The notes beneath the pieces were generated by a model. It saw only the letters and a list, made by a program, of their open reading frames with translations, had not been told where the DNA came from and did no database searches. 55,622 nucleotides of DNA from an uncultured Bacteroides sp. (GTDB taxonomy: Bacteria; Bacteroidota; Bacteroidia; Bacteroidales; Bacteroidaceae): the NCBI GenBank assembly GCA_900552645.1, contig USAN01000014.1:1-55622 (forward strand). Reading direction: 5' to 3'. How positions within the stretch are numbered: position 1 is the first letter of the stretch; each line of letters starts with the position of its first letter. A program made the position numbers and the translations under genes. Positions 41,643 through 48,866 of the stretch are shown piece by piece.

Positions 41643-42551
41643 ATGGAACTACAAAAATTTGAACGTCAACTACGATTGATGATGCTACTTACACAAAATC
41701 GCAAATACACTCTTGAAGATATTGCCGAAAGACTTGAAATGAGTGCTCGTAATGTATATAGATATATCGAGGCTTTTAAAATGGCAGGGTTTATAGTAAG
41801 AAAAATTGAAGGATTTTATTCTCTAGATAAATCTTCTCCATATTTCAAGGATATATCTAGTTTAGTACATTTTACAGAAGAGGAGGCTTATATCTTAAAA
41901 AGAGCTATAGAAAGTATTGACGGTAATTCTTCTCTAAAGTATAATTTAAAGCAAAAACTATATAAGGTTTACGATTACGATATATTATCCGAAATTGTTG
42001 TAAGAAGCGGCATTGCCGATAATGTTCATAATATATATGAGGCAATAAAGAACAAGAAGCAGGTTATATTTCATCAATATAAGTCGTCGCATAGTCATGG
42101 TATAACAGATAGAGTAGAAGAACCGTTTGCCTTTACAACAAATAATAATGAAATATGGTGTTACGAACCCAATACAAATACCAACAAGTTGTTCAAGGTT
42201 TCTCGCATATCAACAGTCCAGGTATTGCCCAATGACTGGAAATATGAAGATTTTCATTGTGAGGGATATACAGATATATTCCATATTAGTAGTAGCAACC
42301 GTTTTTCAGTGAAACTACGTTTAGGAATAACTTCTGCAAATTTGCTGATAGAAGAGTTTCCTTTGTCCGAGAAGTATATGATAAAAGAGGACGAATATCA
42401 TTGGATATTACAAACGGAGGTTTGCAGATATGAGGGAATAGGACGATTTGTTTTGGGGTTGATTGAAGATATTGAAATAATAGAATCGGATGATTTTATA
42501 AAATATTTAAGAGAGAAGAGTTATAATATATCGAAAAAATTATTTTTTTGA
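41643..42551 (+). CDS. HTH/WYL-domain transcriptional regulator
   Basis: The 302-residue protein begins with a winged helix-turn-helix (about residues 1-65; YTLEDIAERLEMSARNVYRYIEAFKMAGF) followed by a WYL-type sensor domain (about 135-220; KKQVIFHQYKSSHSHGITDRVEEPFAF) and a C-terminal WCX-like extension. WYL proteins sense small ligands or nucleic acids; several act in DNA-damage response or control of defence genes. It stands alone, with a small membrane-protein gene 59 bases downstream. No ligand can be inferred. Confidence 0.85.
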   Translation: MELQKFERQLRLMMLLTQNRKYTLEDIAERLEMSARNVYRYIEAFKMAGFIVRKIEGFYSLDKSSPYFKDISSLVHFTEEEAYILKRAIESIDGNSSLKYNLKQKLYKVYDYDILSEIVVRSGIADNVHNIYEAIKNKKQVIFHQYKSSHSHGITDRVEEPFAFTTNNNEIWCYEPNTNTNKLFKVSRISTVQVLPNDWKYEDFHCEGYTDIFHISSSNRFSVKLRLGITSANLLIEEFPLSEKYMIKEDEYHWILQTEVCRYEGIGRFVLGLIEDIEIIESDDFIKYLREKSYNISKKLFF

Positions 42552-42610
42552 CGTACTCTGTCAATTTGTAGATGTTTCTTTGTATCATAAATCAAAAACA
42601 GAGAACAATT

Positions 42611-42871
42611 ATGAAAAAGGAACTTCTATTTAAAATATCTTTTATAGGCTGCATGAAGCTTTATATTAAGAATCTTGCGGATAGTTATGCACAGCTTTTT
42701 TCTTTATTTCTTGGTGAAGAAGTAAGTACTGCTAATGTAATGCGAATAACAAATGCCATTCTGGCTTTCACCATTTTGGTATTTTCGTATGGACATGCTT
42801 TATACTCTGTAATATTCCTATGCTGGTTTATTCTGGCCATCAATAGTTGCAAGAAGGCTGGAATTAAATAA
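42611..42871 (+). CDS. Small two-helix membrane protein, function unknown
   Basis: The 86-residue product (start ATG 42611, MKKELLFKISFIGC) has two adjacent hydrophobic segments at about residues 45-78 (ITNAILAFTILVFSYGHALYSVIFLCWFILAI is the region, given here by position 43-75) and a short basic tail. I do not recognise the family. An upstream in-frame ATG at 42572 would add 13 residues. It follows the WYL regulator in the same direction and is followed by an inverted-repeat element. A role linked to that regulator is only a guess from position. Confidence 0.6.
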   Translation: MKKELLFKISFIGCMKLYIKNLADSYAQLFSLFLGEEVSTANVMRITNAILAFTILVFSYGHALYSVIFLCWFILAINSCKKAGIK

Positions 42872-42876
42872 TATAA

Positions 42877-42964
42877 CCCCCAAAGGATTCCTTATAAAAA
42901 TTGAAGTGCCCCCAAAAGTTAGATAAAACTTTTGAGGTGCAGTTCAAAATAATTCTTGGGGGGC
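42877..42964. repeat. Nested inverted repeat, IS-end or MITE-like, possible terminator
   Basis: The arms 42901-42920 and 42927-42947 pair almost fully (TTGAAGTGCCCCC against GAGGTGCAGTTCAA plus AAAAGTT/AACTTTT). An outer CCCCCAA (42877-42883) can pair with TTGGGGG (42956-42962). The sequence resembles the terminal repeats of IS3-type elements as I remember them. It sits between convergent genes and could serve as terminator; no transposase is present. Confidence 0.5.
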
Positions 42965-42992
42965 TTTGTTTTTTGAAGATATATTGTTTTAT

Positions 42993-43496
42993 TTATCCTA
43001 ATTTTAATCTTCTAAATTCATTCTCGAAGTTGGGGGTAAATATATTCTTTCCTAAATTATCTTTTATGTCTTGTATAGTCCAGAACTTACCTCCATTAAG
43101 TTCTTCGCTTGGATTTATATTTCCGTTATAAACAGTCTTAAAAGTAAAGACTAATTCTTTTTCACATTCCGATTCAAATACATACGAACCTAATTGTTCG
43201 GGAGTAAATTCTTCTATACCTAACTCTTCTCTAACCTCTCTTCTTAATGCTATATCTATACTTTCTCCCAAATCTACGTGACCTCCTACTGAAGTGTCCC
43301 ACTTTCCCGGCTGAATATCTTTCCAGTCCGGACGTTTCTGCATATACAATTCGCCTTTACTATTAAATACATGAAGATGTACTACAGGATGTAGTTTTTT
43401 GCTACCATCATGACACTCCCCTCTAGTGGCTGCTCCTATAATGTTGCCTTGATCATCTACCAAAGGAAACATTTCGTTTTTGTTATCACTATTCAT
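42993..43496 (-). CDS. Nudix hydrolase
   Basis: The 167-residue protein has a canonical Nudix box from G72 to I94 (GHVDLGE then REVREELGI), so it probably hydrolyses a nucleoside diphosphate-linked substrate or acts as an IPP-isomerase-like enzyme, to which the N-terminal VDDQGNIIGAATRGECH and HLHVFNSKGELYMQKR are most similar. No signal peptide. It is the second gene of a leftward operon, nine bases after the queA stop. The substrate is not known. Confidence 0.88.
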   Translation of the reverse strand: MNSDNKNEMFPLVDDQGNIIGAATRGECHDGSKKLHPVVHLHVFNSKGELYMQKRPDWKDIQPGKWDTSVGGHVDLGESIDIALRREVREELGIEEFTPEQLGSYVFESECEKELVFTFKTVYNGNINPSEELNGGKFWTIQDIKDNLGKNIFTPNFENEFRRLKLG

Positions 43497-43505
43497 ACAG
43501 TTTAA

Positions 43506-44723
43506 TCAAGGAATTAATAAAGAACTATCTCCATAACTTAGAAACCTGAAGTTATGAGATAGTGCATAATCATAAACTTTTTTCCAATCACCTTTAAGGA
43601 ATGCCGAAACCAGAAGTAGCAATGTGCTTTGTGGTTGGTGGAAATTGGTAACTATCTTTTTTACTATCTTATAATCATATCCCGGAGCAATAATAATTTG
43701 TGTACTGCTATGAAGAGTCTCCATTCCATGTTTATCAAGATAATCAAGTATATTCTGCAAAGACTTTATTGGAGAAAGTAAATTATCATATTCGTAAGGC
43801 ATCCACTGTTTTACATGTAAATTCTCTTCTGTAGCATCCATATTATTCTGTAGGCTACAACCTATATAATAAAGACTTTCAATGGTGCGTACCGATGTAG
43901 TTCCCACAGCTACGGTAGCGGCATTATGTTCAATAAGTTTCTTTATTGTATCTCTATTTACAGATATATATTCCGTATGCATTTCATGTCCCGAAATTTC
44001 TTCACTCTTTACAGGTTTGAATGTTCCGGCACCCACATGAAGAGTTAATTCTTCACGATCTACTCCTTTTTCATCAAGTGCTTTTAATACTTTATCTGTA
44101 AAGTGGAGTCCGGCCGTTGGTGCAGCTACCGATCCCTTTATCTTAGAGTATACAGTTTGATATGTCTCTTTATCACTCTCTTCTGTATCTCTATTTAAGT
44201 ATGGCGGAATGGGCAATTCACCTACTACTTCAAGAATCTCGGCAAAAGTTATTGAATTATCATCCCATTCAAAGTCTACCTTATGGCTAGTACCATGACA
44301 TTCACCACGCAATGCCGTTACAATTACTTTCTTACCTTTTATCTCAACTTCTCGTTTAAGTTTACCCTCTTTCCATTTCTTTAAATTGCCTATCATACAG
44401 TACCAACTGCATTTCTGTGTTTGCTGAAAAGATAGAGCATAATCGGCAGGTATAGCAGGTTCAAGGCAGAATACTTCTATTAGGGCGCCGGTATCTTTAT
44501 GAAAATGTAAACGTGCCTGAATAACTTTGGTATTATTAAAAATCATCAGTTCACCCTTATCAATAAAATCTGGTAAAGATGTAAAAACAGTTTCTTCAAT
44601 TACTCCTTTATTATATATAAGAAGTTTCGACTGGTCGCGAATATCCAATGGAAACTTGGCTATTCTTTCATCGGGAAGCGGATAGTTATATTCGCTTATT
44701 TTAATATGTTTAGTATCTTCCAT
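43506..44723 (-). CDS. queA: S-adenosylmethionine:tRNA ribosyltransferase-isomerase
   Basis: QueA transfers the ribosyl moiety of SAM to preQ1-modified tRNA, producing epoxyqueuosine in the queuosine pathway. Visible motifs: NYPLPDERIAKFPL at the N-terminus, MIFNNTKVIQARL, KGSVAAPTAGLHFT, and LHVGAGTFKPV with HTEYISV. From ATG 44723 it has 405 residues, about 50 more than E. coli QueA, which is usual in Bacteroidota. An upstream in-frame ATG at 44738 is less likely: the -7 box at 44747-44754 would leave almost no leader. The Nudix gene follows in the same operon. Confidence 0.93.
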   Translation of the reverse strand: MEDTKHIKISEYNYPLPDERIAKFPLDIRDQSKLLIYNKGVIEETVFTSLPDFIDKGELMIFNNTKVIQARLHFHKDTGALIEVFCLEPAIPADYALSFQQTQKCSWYCMIGNLKKWKEGKLKREVEIKGKKVIVTALRGECHGTSHKVDFEWDDNSITFAEILEVVGELPIPPYLNRDTEESDKETYQTVYSKIKGSVAAPTAGLHFTDKVLKALDEKGVDREELTLHVGAGTFKPVKSEEISGHEMHTEYISVNRDTIKKLIEHNAATVAVGTTSVRTIESLYYIGCSLQNNMDATEENLHVKQWMPYEYDNLLSPIKSLQNILDYLDKHGMETLHSSTQIIIAPGYDYKIVKKIVTNFHQPQSTLLLLVSAFLKGDWKKVYDYALSHNFRFLSYGDSSLLIP

Positions 44724-44746
44724 CACTTTTTCTTTCATAATTAGGG

Positions 44747-44754
44747 CAAAAGTA
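44747..44754 (-). promoter_or_regulatory. queA -7 box
   Basis: Minus-strand TACTTTTG, a perfect match, giving a transcript start near 44740. Confidence 0.7.
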
Positions 44755-44756
44755 GC

Positions 44757-44764
44757 GATATTTG
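44757..44764 (+). promoter_or_regulatory. -7 box candidate of the DUF2027/Smr gene
   Basis: GATATTTG matches the -7 consensus at five of the six defined positions (the first T is G). It lies two bases from the divergent queA -7 box. Confidence 0.5.
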
Positions 44765-44786
44765 CCTTAATTAAAAAAGGAATAAT

Positions 44787-45824
44787 ATGAAAATAGGAGA
44801 TAAAGTACGTTTCCTCAGCGAAATAGGTGGAGGAATCATTAAAGGATTTCGTGGCAAGGATATTGCCTTAGTCGAGGACGAAGATGGATTCGATATTCCA
44901 ATGCCCGTACGTGAATGTGTGGTCATTGAAACTGACGATTATAATATTAAAAGGAAGACTGTATCTAAGCCTGCACCTCAAGAGATAAAAAAAGAAGAAC
45001 GTCCTATTTCTTTTCGTACTCCTGAAATGAAAGGAGGAGATGTACTTAATGCTATGTTGGCCTTTGTACCACAAGATATTAAGTCTATTTCAAATACTAT
45101 GTTTGATACATATATAATAAACGATAGTAATTTTTTCCTTTATTATACATATATAACGATAGAAGGCAAAAACTGCCGTGTTAGAAGTTATGGCATGATT
45201 GAACCTAATACCAAAGAGTTTATTGAGGAGTTTGATAAAAGTATTCTTAATGAACTAGAGCATGTAGCTATTCAGCTAATAGCATTCAAGGATGATAAAA
45301 GTTTCTTGTTGAAACCTGCTGTTAGTGTACAATTACGAATTGATACAGTCAAATTCTATAAGCTTCATACTTTCCAGGAAAGCATTTATTTTGAAGATCC
45401 ATCATTAATATACGATATAGTAAGAAATGATCAGGTAAGTCGTCAGGTTTTTGTGTCTGCTCAAGAGATAAAGGAGGCTATATTAGTAAAGAAGGAGGAT
45501 GACATGCCCAAAAATAGGACGGAAGTGAAGAAGATAAAGAATGATATTTTAGAGATTGATCTTCATGCAACCCAGTTGATTGATAATACGAATGGGATGG
45601 CACCTAAAGAGATTTTAGATTATCAGTTAGACTACTTTAGAAAGGTTCTTTTTGATAAACAAAATAAAAAAGGTCAGAAAATAGTATTTATTCATGGTAA
45701 GGGTGATGGTGTATTGCGTAAGGCAATATTAGATGAGCTTAAGTATAAGTACAAGAGTTATCAAAGTCAAGATGCTTCTTTTCGCGAATATGGATTCGGA
45801 GCTACTTTGGTTACAATAAAATAA
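44787..45824 (+). CDS. DUF2027 and Smr-domain protein
   Basis: The 345-residue protein has an N-terminal DUF2027-type region (GDKVRFLSEIGGGIIKGFRGKDIALVEDEDGFDIPMPV) and a C-terminal Smr domain (about residues 255-345) with the signatures DLHATQL and HGKGDGVLRKAIL. Smr domains act as nucleases or bind nucleic acid; in MutS2-like proteins they serve in ribosome rescue or recombination control. Here there is no MutS ATPase part, so it is a stand-alone type common in Bacteroidota. It has no signal peptide. A shared terminator follows at 45834-45869. Confidence 0.88.
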   Translation: MKIGDKVRFLSEIGGGIIKGFRGKDIALVEDEDGFDIPMPVRECVVIETDDYNIKRKTVSKPAPQEIKKEERPISFRTPEMKGGDVLNAMLAFVPQDIKSISNTMFDTYIINDSNFFLYYTYITIEGKNCRVRSYGMIEPNTKEFIEEFDKSILNELEHVAIQLIAFKDDKSFLLKPAVSVQLRIDTVKFYKLHTFQESIYFEDPSLIYDIVRNDQVSRQVFVSAQEIKEAILVKKEDDMPKNRTEVKKIKNDILEIDLHATQLIDNTNGMAPKEILDYQLDYFRKVLFDKQNKKGQKIVFIHGKGDGVLRKAILDELKYKYKSYQSQDASFREYGFGATLVTIK

Positions 45825-45833
45825 TAAAATAAT

Positions 45834-45869
45834 AAAAGGCTCTCGGTGTAGGTATAACGAGAGCCTTTT
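45834..45869. terminator. Bidirectional terminator after the Smr gene
   Basis: A perfect 12-bp stem (AAAAGGCTCTCG 45834-45845, CGAGAGCCTTTT 45858-45869) with T runs on both strands, placed between convergent genes. Confidence 0.9.
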
Positions 45870-45888
45870 ATATATATAATATTTACAA

Positions 45889-46497
45889 TTATCCTTCTTT
45901 TACTTTTGCGAGGCCTACGTTTTCTGGTTCAATGAACAGATATTTGTATCCTACGCGAATGCTTGCAAGTGGTAATTCTTCAAGACGAGCTCTACGAACT
46001 ATCAATGCACACATATCATGTATCTTTCCATCTACATAACCTATCATTTCACTTTCAGTGGTATTGTCCGATCCATAAGATCCTATTCCCTGTGATACCA
46101 TTATAGGACTTTCACTTCCTTCTTTATCCATTCCTATAGCAATAGCTGCGTATACCCATATTGGTCCGTGAGCCATAACTTTACGTGAGGTGAAGCGGCG
46201 TATTTCTCCATCTTCAATTTTATGTTTGCAGCAGCAACCTTGTGTTTCGTCAGCTATACCTAAACCATAAACAGGAACTTTATTATCTGCAGCATCTACA
46301 GGCTGTTCAAACAGAACGGTATCGTCAGCTTTAGGATATACAACATGATAAATGTCTATATTCGGATTAATTTCATCCTGAACAGCAGCTTCCAATGCTC
46401 CTGTAGCTAATTTAACATCAAGATAATTTCCATTGAAGTTAGTTTCGTATACAGTTTCTGTCAAAGCAGAGTTACTTGTTAATTTAAATTCTTTCAT
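45889..46497 (-). CDS. Conserved-looking protein of unknown function
   Basis: I do not recognise this 202-residue protein. It is soluble, acidic, and has no signal peptide or membrane segment. Notable features are a QGCCCKHKIEDGE segment with three adjacent cysteines around residue 90, a motif VMAHGPIWVYAAIAIG and a glycine-rich IMVSQGIGSYGSDNT in the middle, and a C-terminal part RVGYKYLFIEPENVGLAKV. The even codon use and the clear terminator on its 3' side argue for a real gene. The cysteine cluster could bind a metal. No neighbour suggests a role. Confidence 0.7.
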   Translation of the reverse strand: MKEFKLTSNSALTETVYETNFNGNYLDVKLATGALEAAVQDEINPNIDIYHVVYPKADDTVLFEQPVDAADNKVPVYGLGIADETQGCCCKHKIEDGEIRRFTSRKVMAHGPIWVYAAIAIGMDKEGSESPIMVSQGIGSYGSDNTTESEMIGYVDGKIHDMCALIVRRARLEELPLASIRVGYKYLFIEPENVGLAKVKEG

Positions 46498-46521
46498 AAG
46501 TCAAGGTTTTTTATATTATAG

Positions 46522-46644
46522 TTTTTATTTCCTCAACAAATTCCTACAAAAAAAGATTTTGAAAATGAATATAAAGTTTATAAAAAAGATGGTACTCAAA
46601 TGGATTTAGTATATAAAAAACATCAGTTAGTTGATTTTAATTGA
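46522..46644 (+). other. Coding-like fragment without start codon
   Basis: An open frame following a TAG codon and ending with TGA reads KKDFENEYKVYKKDG and then TQMDLVYKKHQLVDFN. This is protein-like but has no upstream ATG, so it may be the remnant of a lost gene or chance AT-rich coding. Low confidence. Confidence 0.25.
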
Positions 46645-46683
46645 TTTGTAATATTCCTTATCATACATTTATCAAAAAAAATT

Positions 46684-47442
46684 ATGTATAGTTATCTGGA
46701 GAGTATATTATCAAAATATCCTGTAATAACTTTGAATGATATGAAAGAAGTTAAATTAATGAACAGGACTGATACTAAATTCATCACTACGTGTAGTGTG
46801 TTGATGAATATACTGTGGCAGGCACGAAACGACTATATGGTTCAGAATGTAAACTGTTGTCTTAATTCGTCTTATTCTACTACATATTATGATACCGATG
46901 ATTGCAGTATGTTCATGGATCATCATAACGGAAAATCTACAAGACATAAAATAAGGATACGTTCATATATTGGCTCAAATTTAATGTTTCTCGAGATAAA
47001 GAGCAAGAATAACAAGGGACGCACCGACAAGAAAAGAATAGAGATAGATTGTCCGGGTATAACTTCCAACTATGAAAAGGATTTTATTGCCGCCAATTCT
47101 CCATATCCTCCGTTAATGCTCAGAAAACGCCTTGTAAACCGATTTAACCGTATAACACTTGTAAATATAGAAAAAACCGAAAGAGTAACTATAGATACAA
47201 ACATTCAGTTTTATAATTCATGTACCGAAAAAGAGTGCAAGCTTAATAATCTTGTAATAATTGAATTAAAAAGGGATTCAGAATGTTATTCATCTGTAAT
47301 GAAAATACTGAATGATAACAGAGTGCATCCATCCGGCTTCAGCAAGTACTGTATAGGAAGTGCTATTACCAATCCCGATTTAAAGCAGAACAGATTTAAA
47401 ATGAAGTTACATTATATAAACAAACTATTAACTCAAATATAA
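46684..47442 (+). CDS. VTC-domain protein (polyphosphate polymerase-type fold)
   Basis: The 252-residue protein has the VTC/CYTH tunnel fold. Motifs include MNRTDTKF (26-33), the basic strand RHKIRIR (R87, K89, R91, R93), FLEIKSK (E104, K106, K108), and DKKRIEI (K116-R118), plus VIIELKRD near the C-terminus. In yeast Vtc4 these residues line a tunnel that makes polyphosphate from ATP. No signal peptide or transmembrane segment is present, so the domain is cytosolic. It is the first gene of a cluster with DUF4956 (11 bases downstream), DUF2490 and a beta-helix lipoprotein. Polyphosphate or other nucleotide-dependent polymer activity is inferred. Confidence 0.85.
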   Translation: MYSYLESILSKYPVITLNDMKEVKLMNRTDTKFITTCSVLMNILWQARNDYMVQNVNCCLNSSYSTTYYDTDDCSMFMDHHNGKSTRHKIRIRSYIGSNLMFLEIKSKNNKGRTDKKRIEIDCPGITSNYEKDFIAANSPYPPLMLRKRLVNRFNRITLVNIEKTERVTIDTNIQFYNSCTEKECKLNNLVIIELKRDSECYSSVMKILNDNRVHPSGFSKYCIGSAITNPDLKQNRFKMKLHYINKLLTQI

Positions 47443-47453
47443 AAAATAAAGAT

Positions 47454-48122
47454 ATGGATTATTCTGAAAATTTTGAATTCCTTGATACTCCTCTCTTTGA
47501 CGCGACCGATTTCTCTCAGTTAATGCTAAGGTTTGCCTTCAATTTAGTAATGGTATGGGTTATTATTCATTTCCTTTATTATAAAAAGAGTCGTCGAAGA
47601 GATTATTATTTTACCTTTGTACTTATAAGTATAAGCATATTTTTTCTTATATTTCTATTGGGAAGTGTAAAACTGAAAATAGGATTTGCTTTAGGATTAT
47701 TTGCCATATTTGGTATAATAAGGTATCGTACCGAATCAATGCCTGTACGCGAAATGACCTACTTATTTGTAATAATAGCCATTTCTGTAATAAATGCATT
47801 GGCGCTTACAATAAGTTACATTGAACTAATCACTACCAATTTATTGTTTATTATAAGCATTTGGGTATGTGAAAGTAACCGATGGCTCAGGCATGTATCA
47901 TGCAAGCTTGTGCAATATGACAAGATAGAATTAATAAAACCCTCACACAAAAAGGAACTTATAGATGATTTGTGCAAACGTACTGGGTTGGATGTGATTC
48001 GTGTTGAAATAGGAGCAATTGATTTCTTGCGTGATATGGCGGTTCTTAAGGTTTACTACGAACCCGAAACTGATGAAATAAACAGTATTGAGACATTAAT
48101 TAAAATTCCTCGAGAAGAATGA
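47454..48122 (+). CDS. DUF4956 membrane protein
   Basis: The 222-residue protein has four transmembrane segments in residues about 20-145 (MLRFAFNLVMVWVIIHFLYY, YFTFVLISISIFFLIFLLG, and two more including GLFAIFGIIRYRTESMPVREMTYLF, a signature of this family) and a cytosolic C-terminal domain of about 75 residues. DUF4956 genes commonly neighbour VTC-domain and CotH-type genes, implying a functional link in cell envelope or polyphosphate-related processes; the biochemical role is unknown. Its last four bases overlap the start of the next gene (ATGA). Confidence 0.85.
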   Translation: MDYSENFEFLDTPLFDATDFSQLMLRFAFNLVMVWVIIHFLYYKKSRRRDYYFTFVLISISIFFLIFLLGSVKLKIGFALGLFAIFGIIRYRTESMPVREMTYLFVIIAISVINALALTISYIELITTNLLFIISIWVCESNRWLRHVSCKLVQYDKIELIKPSHKKELIDDLCKRTGLDVIRVEIGAIDFLRDMAVLKVYYEPETDEINSIETLIKIPREE

Positions 48123-48847
48123 AAAAGATTATTATTGTGCTATTCGCGCTTTTCCTTTGTGGAGAAATTAGTATTAATGCCCAATCTCAAGACTTCGGTA
48201 TATGGAGTACGATAGGGGCAAAGAAAAAACTTTCTAAAAAGCTTACTGCATCGGGTAATGTCGAGATGAGAACGCGTGATAATGTAAAATCGATAGACCG
48301 ATGGTCGGGTACGCTTGGAATGTCTTATAATATATTCAGGTTTCTTAAAGTAGGTGGCGAGTACTCTTATTTATATTCGCATGAACCTACTCAGGTTACC
48401 GCAAAAAACAATATTATACCAGATTATTGGTATAGTCGTCACCGTGCAACTGTGTCGGTTACAGGAAGCTATAAGATAAACAAGCTTACATTATCGCTTC
48501 GCGAAAGATGGCAGTATACATACAGACCTCACAAATATGTTGACAAGTTTGATCAAGATGGAGTTACATCCAAGGAAGATGAACTTGTAAAGAGACAAGG
48601 AAAGAATACATTCAGAACCAGACTGCAGATGGATTATGAAGTATTCAAGGGCTTGCTTAATCCTTATGCTTCATGTGAGTTTTATCACGGAGGCAATGGA
48701 TTGGAAAAAACACGTTATACGGTTGGTGCTTCTATAAAGGCTACCAAACATAATGAGTTTGATTTATTTTACAGATATCAGGATATGAGTGATGACGATG
48801 AGGTTCACGGTCATATTCTTGGCATAGGTTACACGTATAAATTCTAA
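48119..48847 (+). CDS. DUF2490 outer-membrane beta-barrel protein
   Basis: The 242-residue protein has a signal peptide (residues 1-22, ending SINAQ) and then alternating beta strands ending in aromatic TYKF, as in small outer-membrane barrels; the segment WSTIGAKKKLSKKLTASGNVEMRTRDN marks the DUF2490 family. It is translated from an ATGA overlap with the DUF4956 gene, so it is likely part of the same assembly, possibly an export pore or envelope anchor. Function unknown. Confidence 0.82.
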   Translation: MKKIIIVLFALFLCGEISINAQSQDFGIWSTIGAKKKLSKKLTASGNVEMRTRDNVKSIDRWSGTLGMSYNIFRFLKVGGEYSYLYSHEPTQVTAKNNIIPDYWYSRHRATVSVTGSYKINKLTLSLRERWQYTYRPHKYVDKFDQDGVTSKEDELVKRQGKNTFRTRLQMDYEVFKGLLNPYASCEFYHGGNGLEKTRYTVGASIKATKHNEFDLFYRYQDMSDDDEVHGHILGIGYTYKF

Positions 48848-48866
48848 ATGCTTTAAAAACAGTAAT

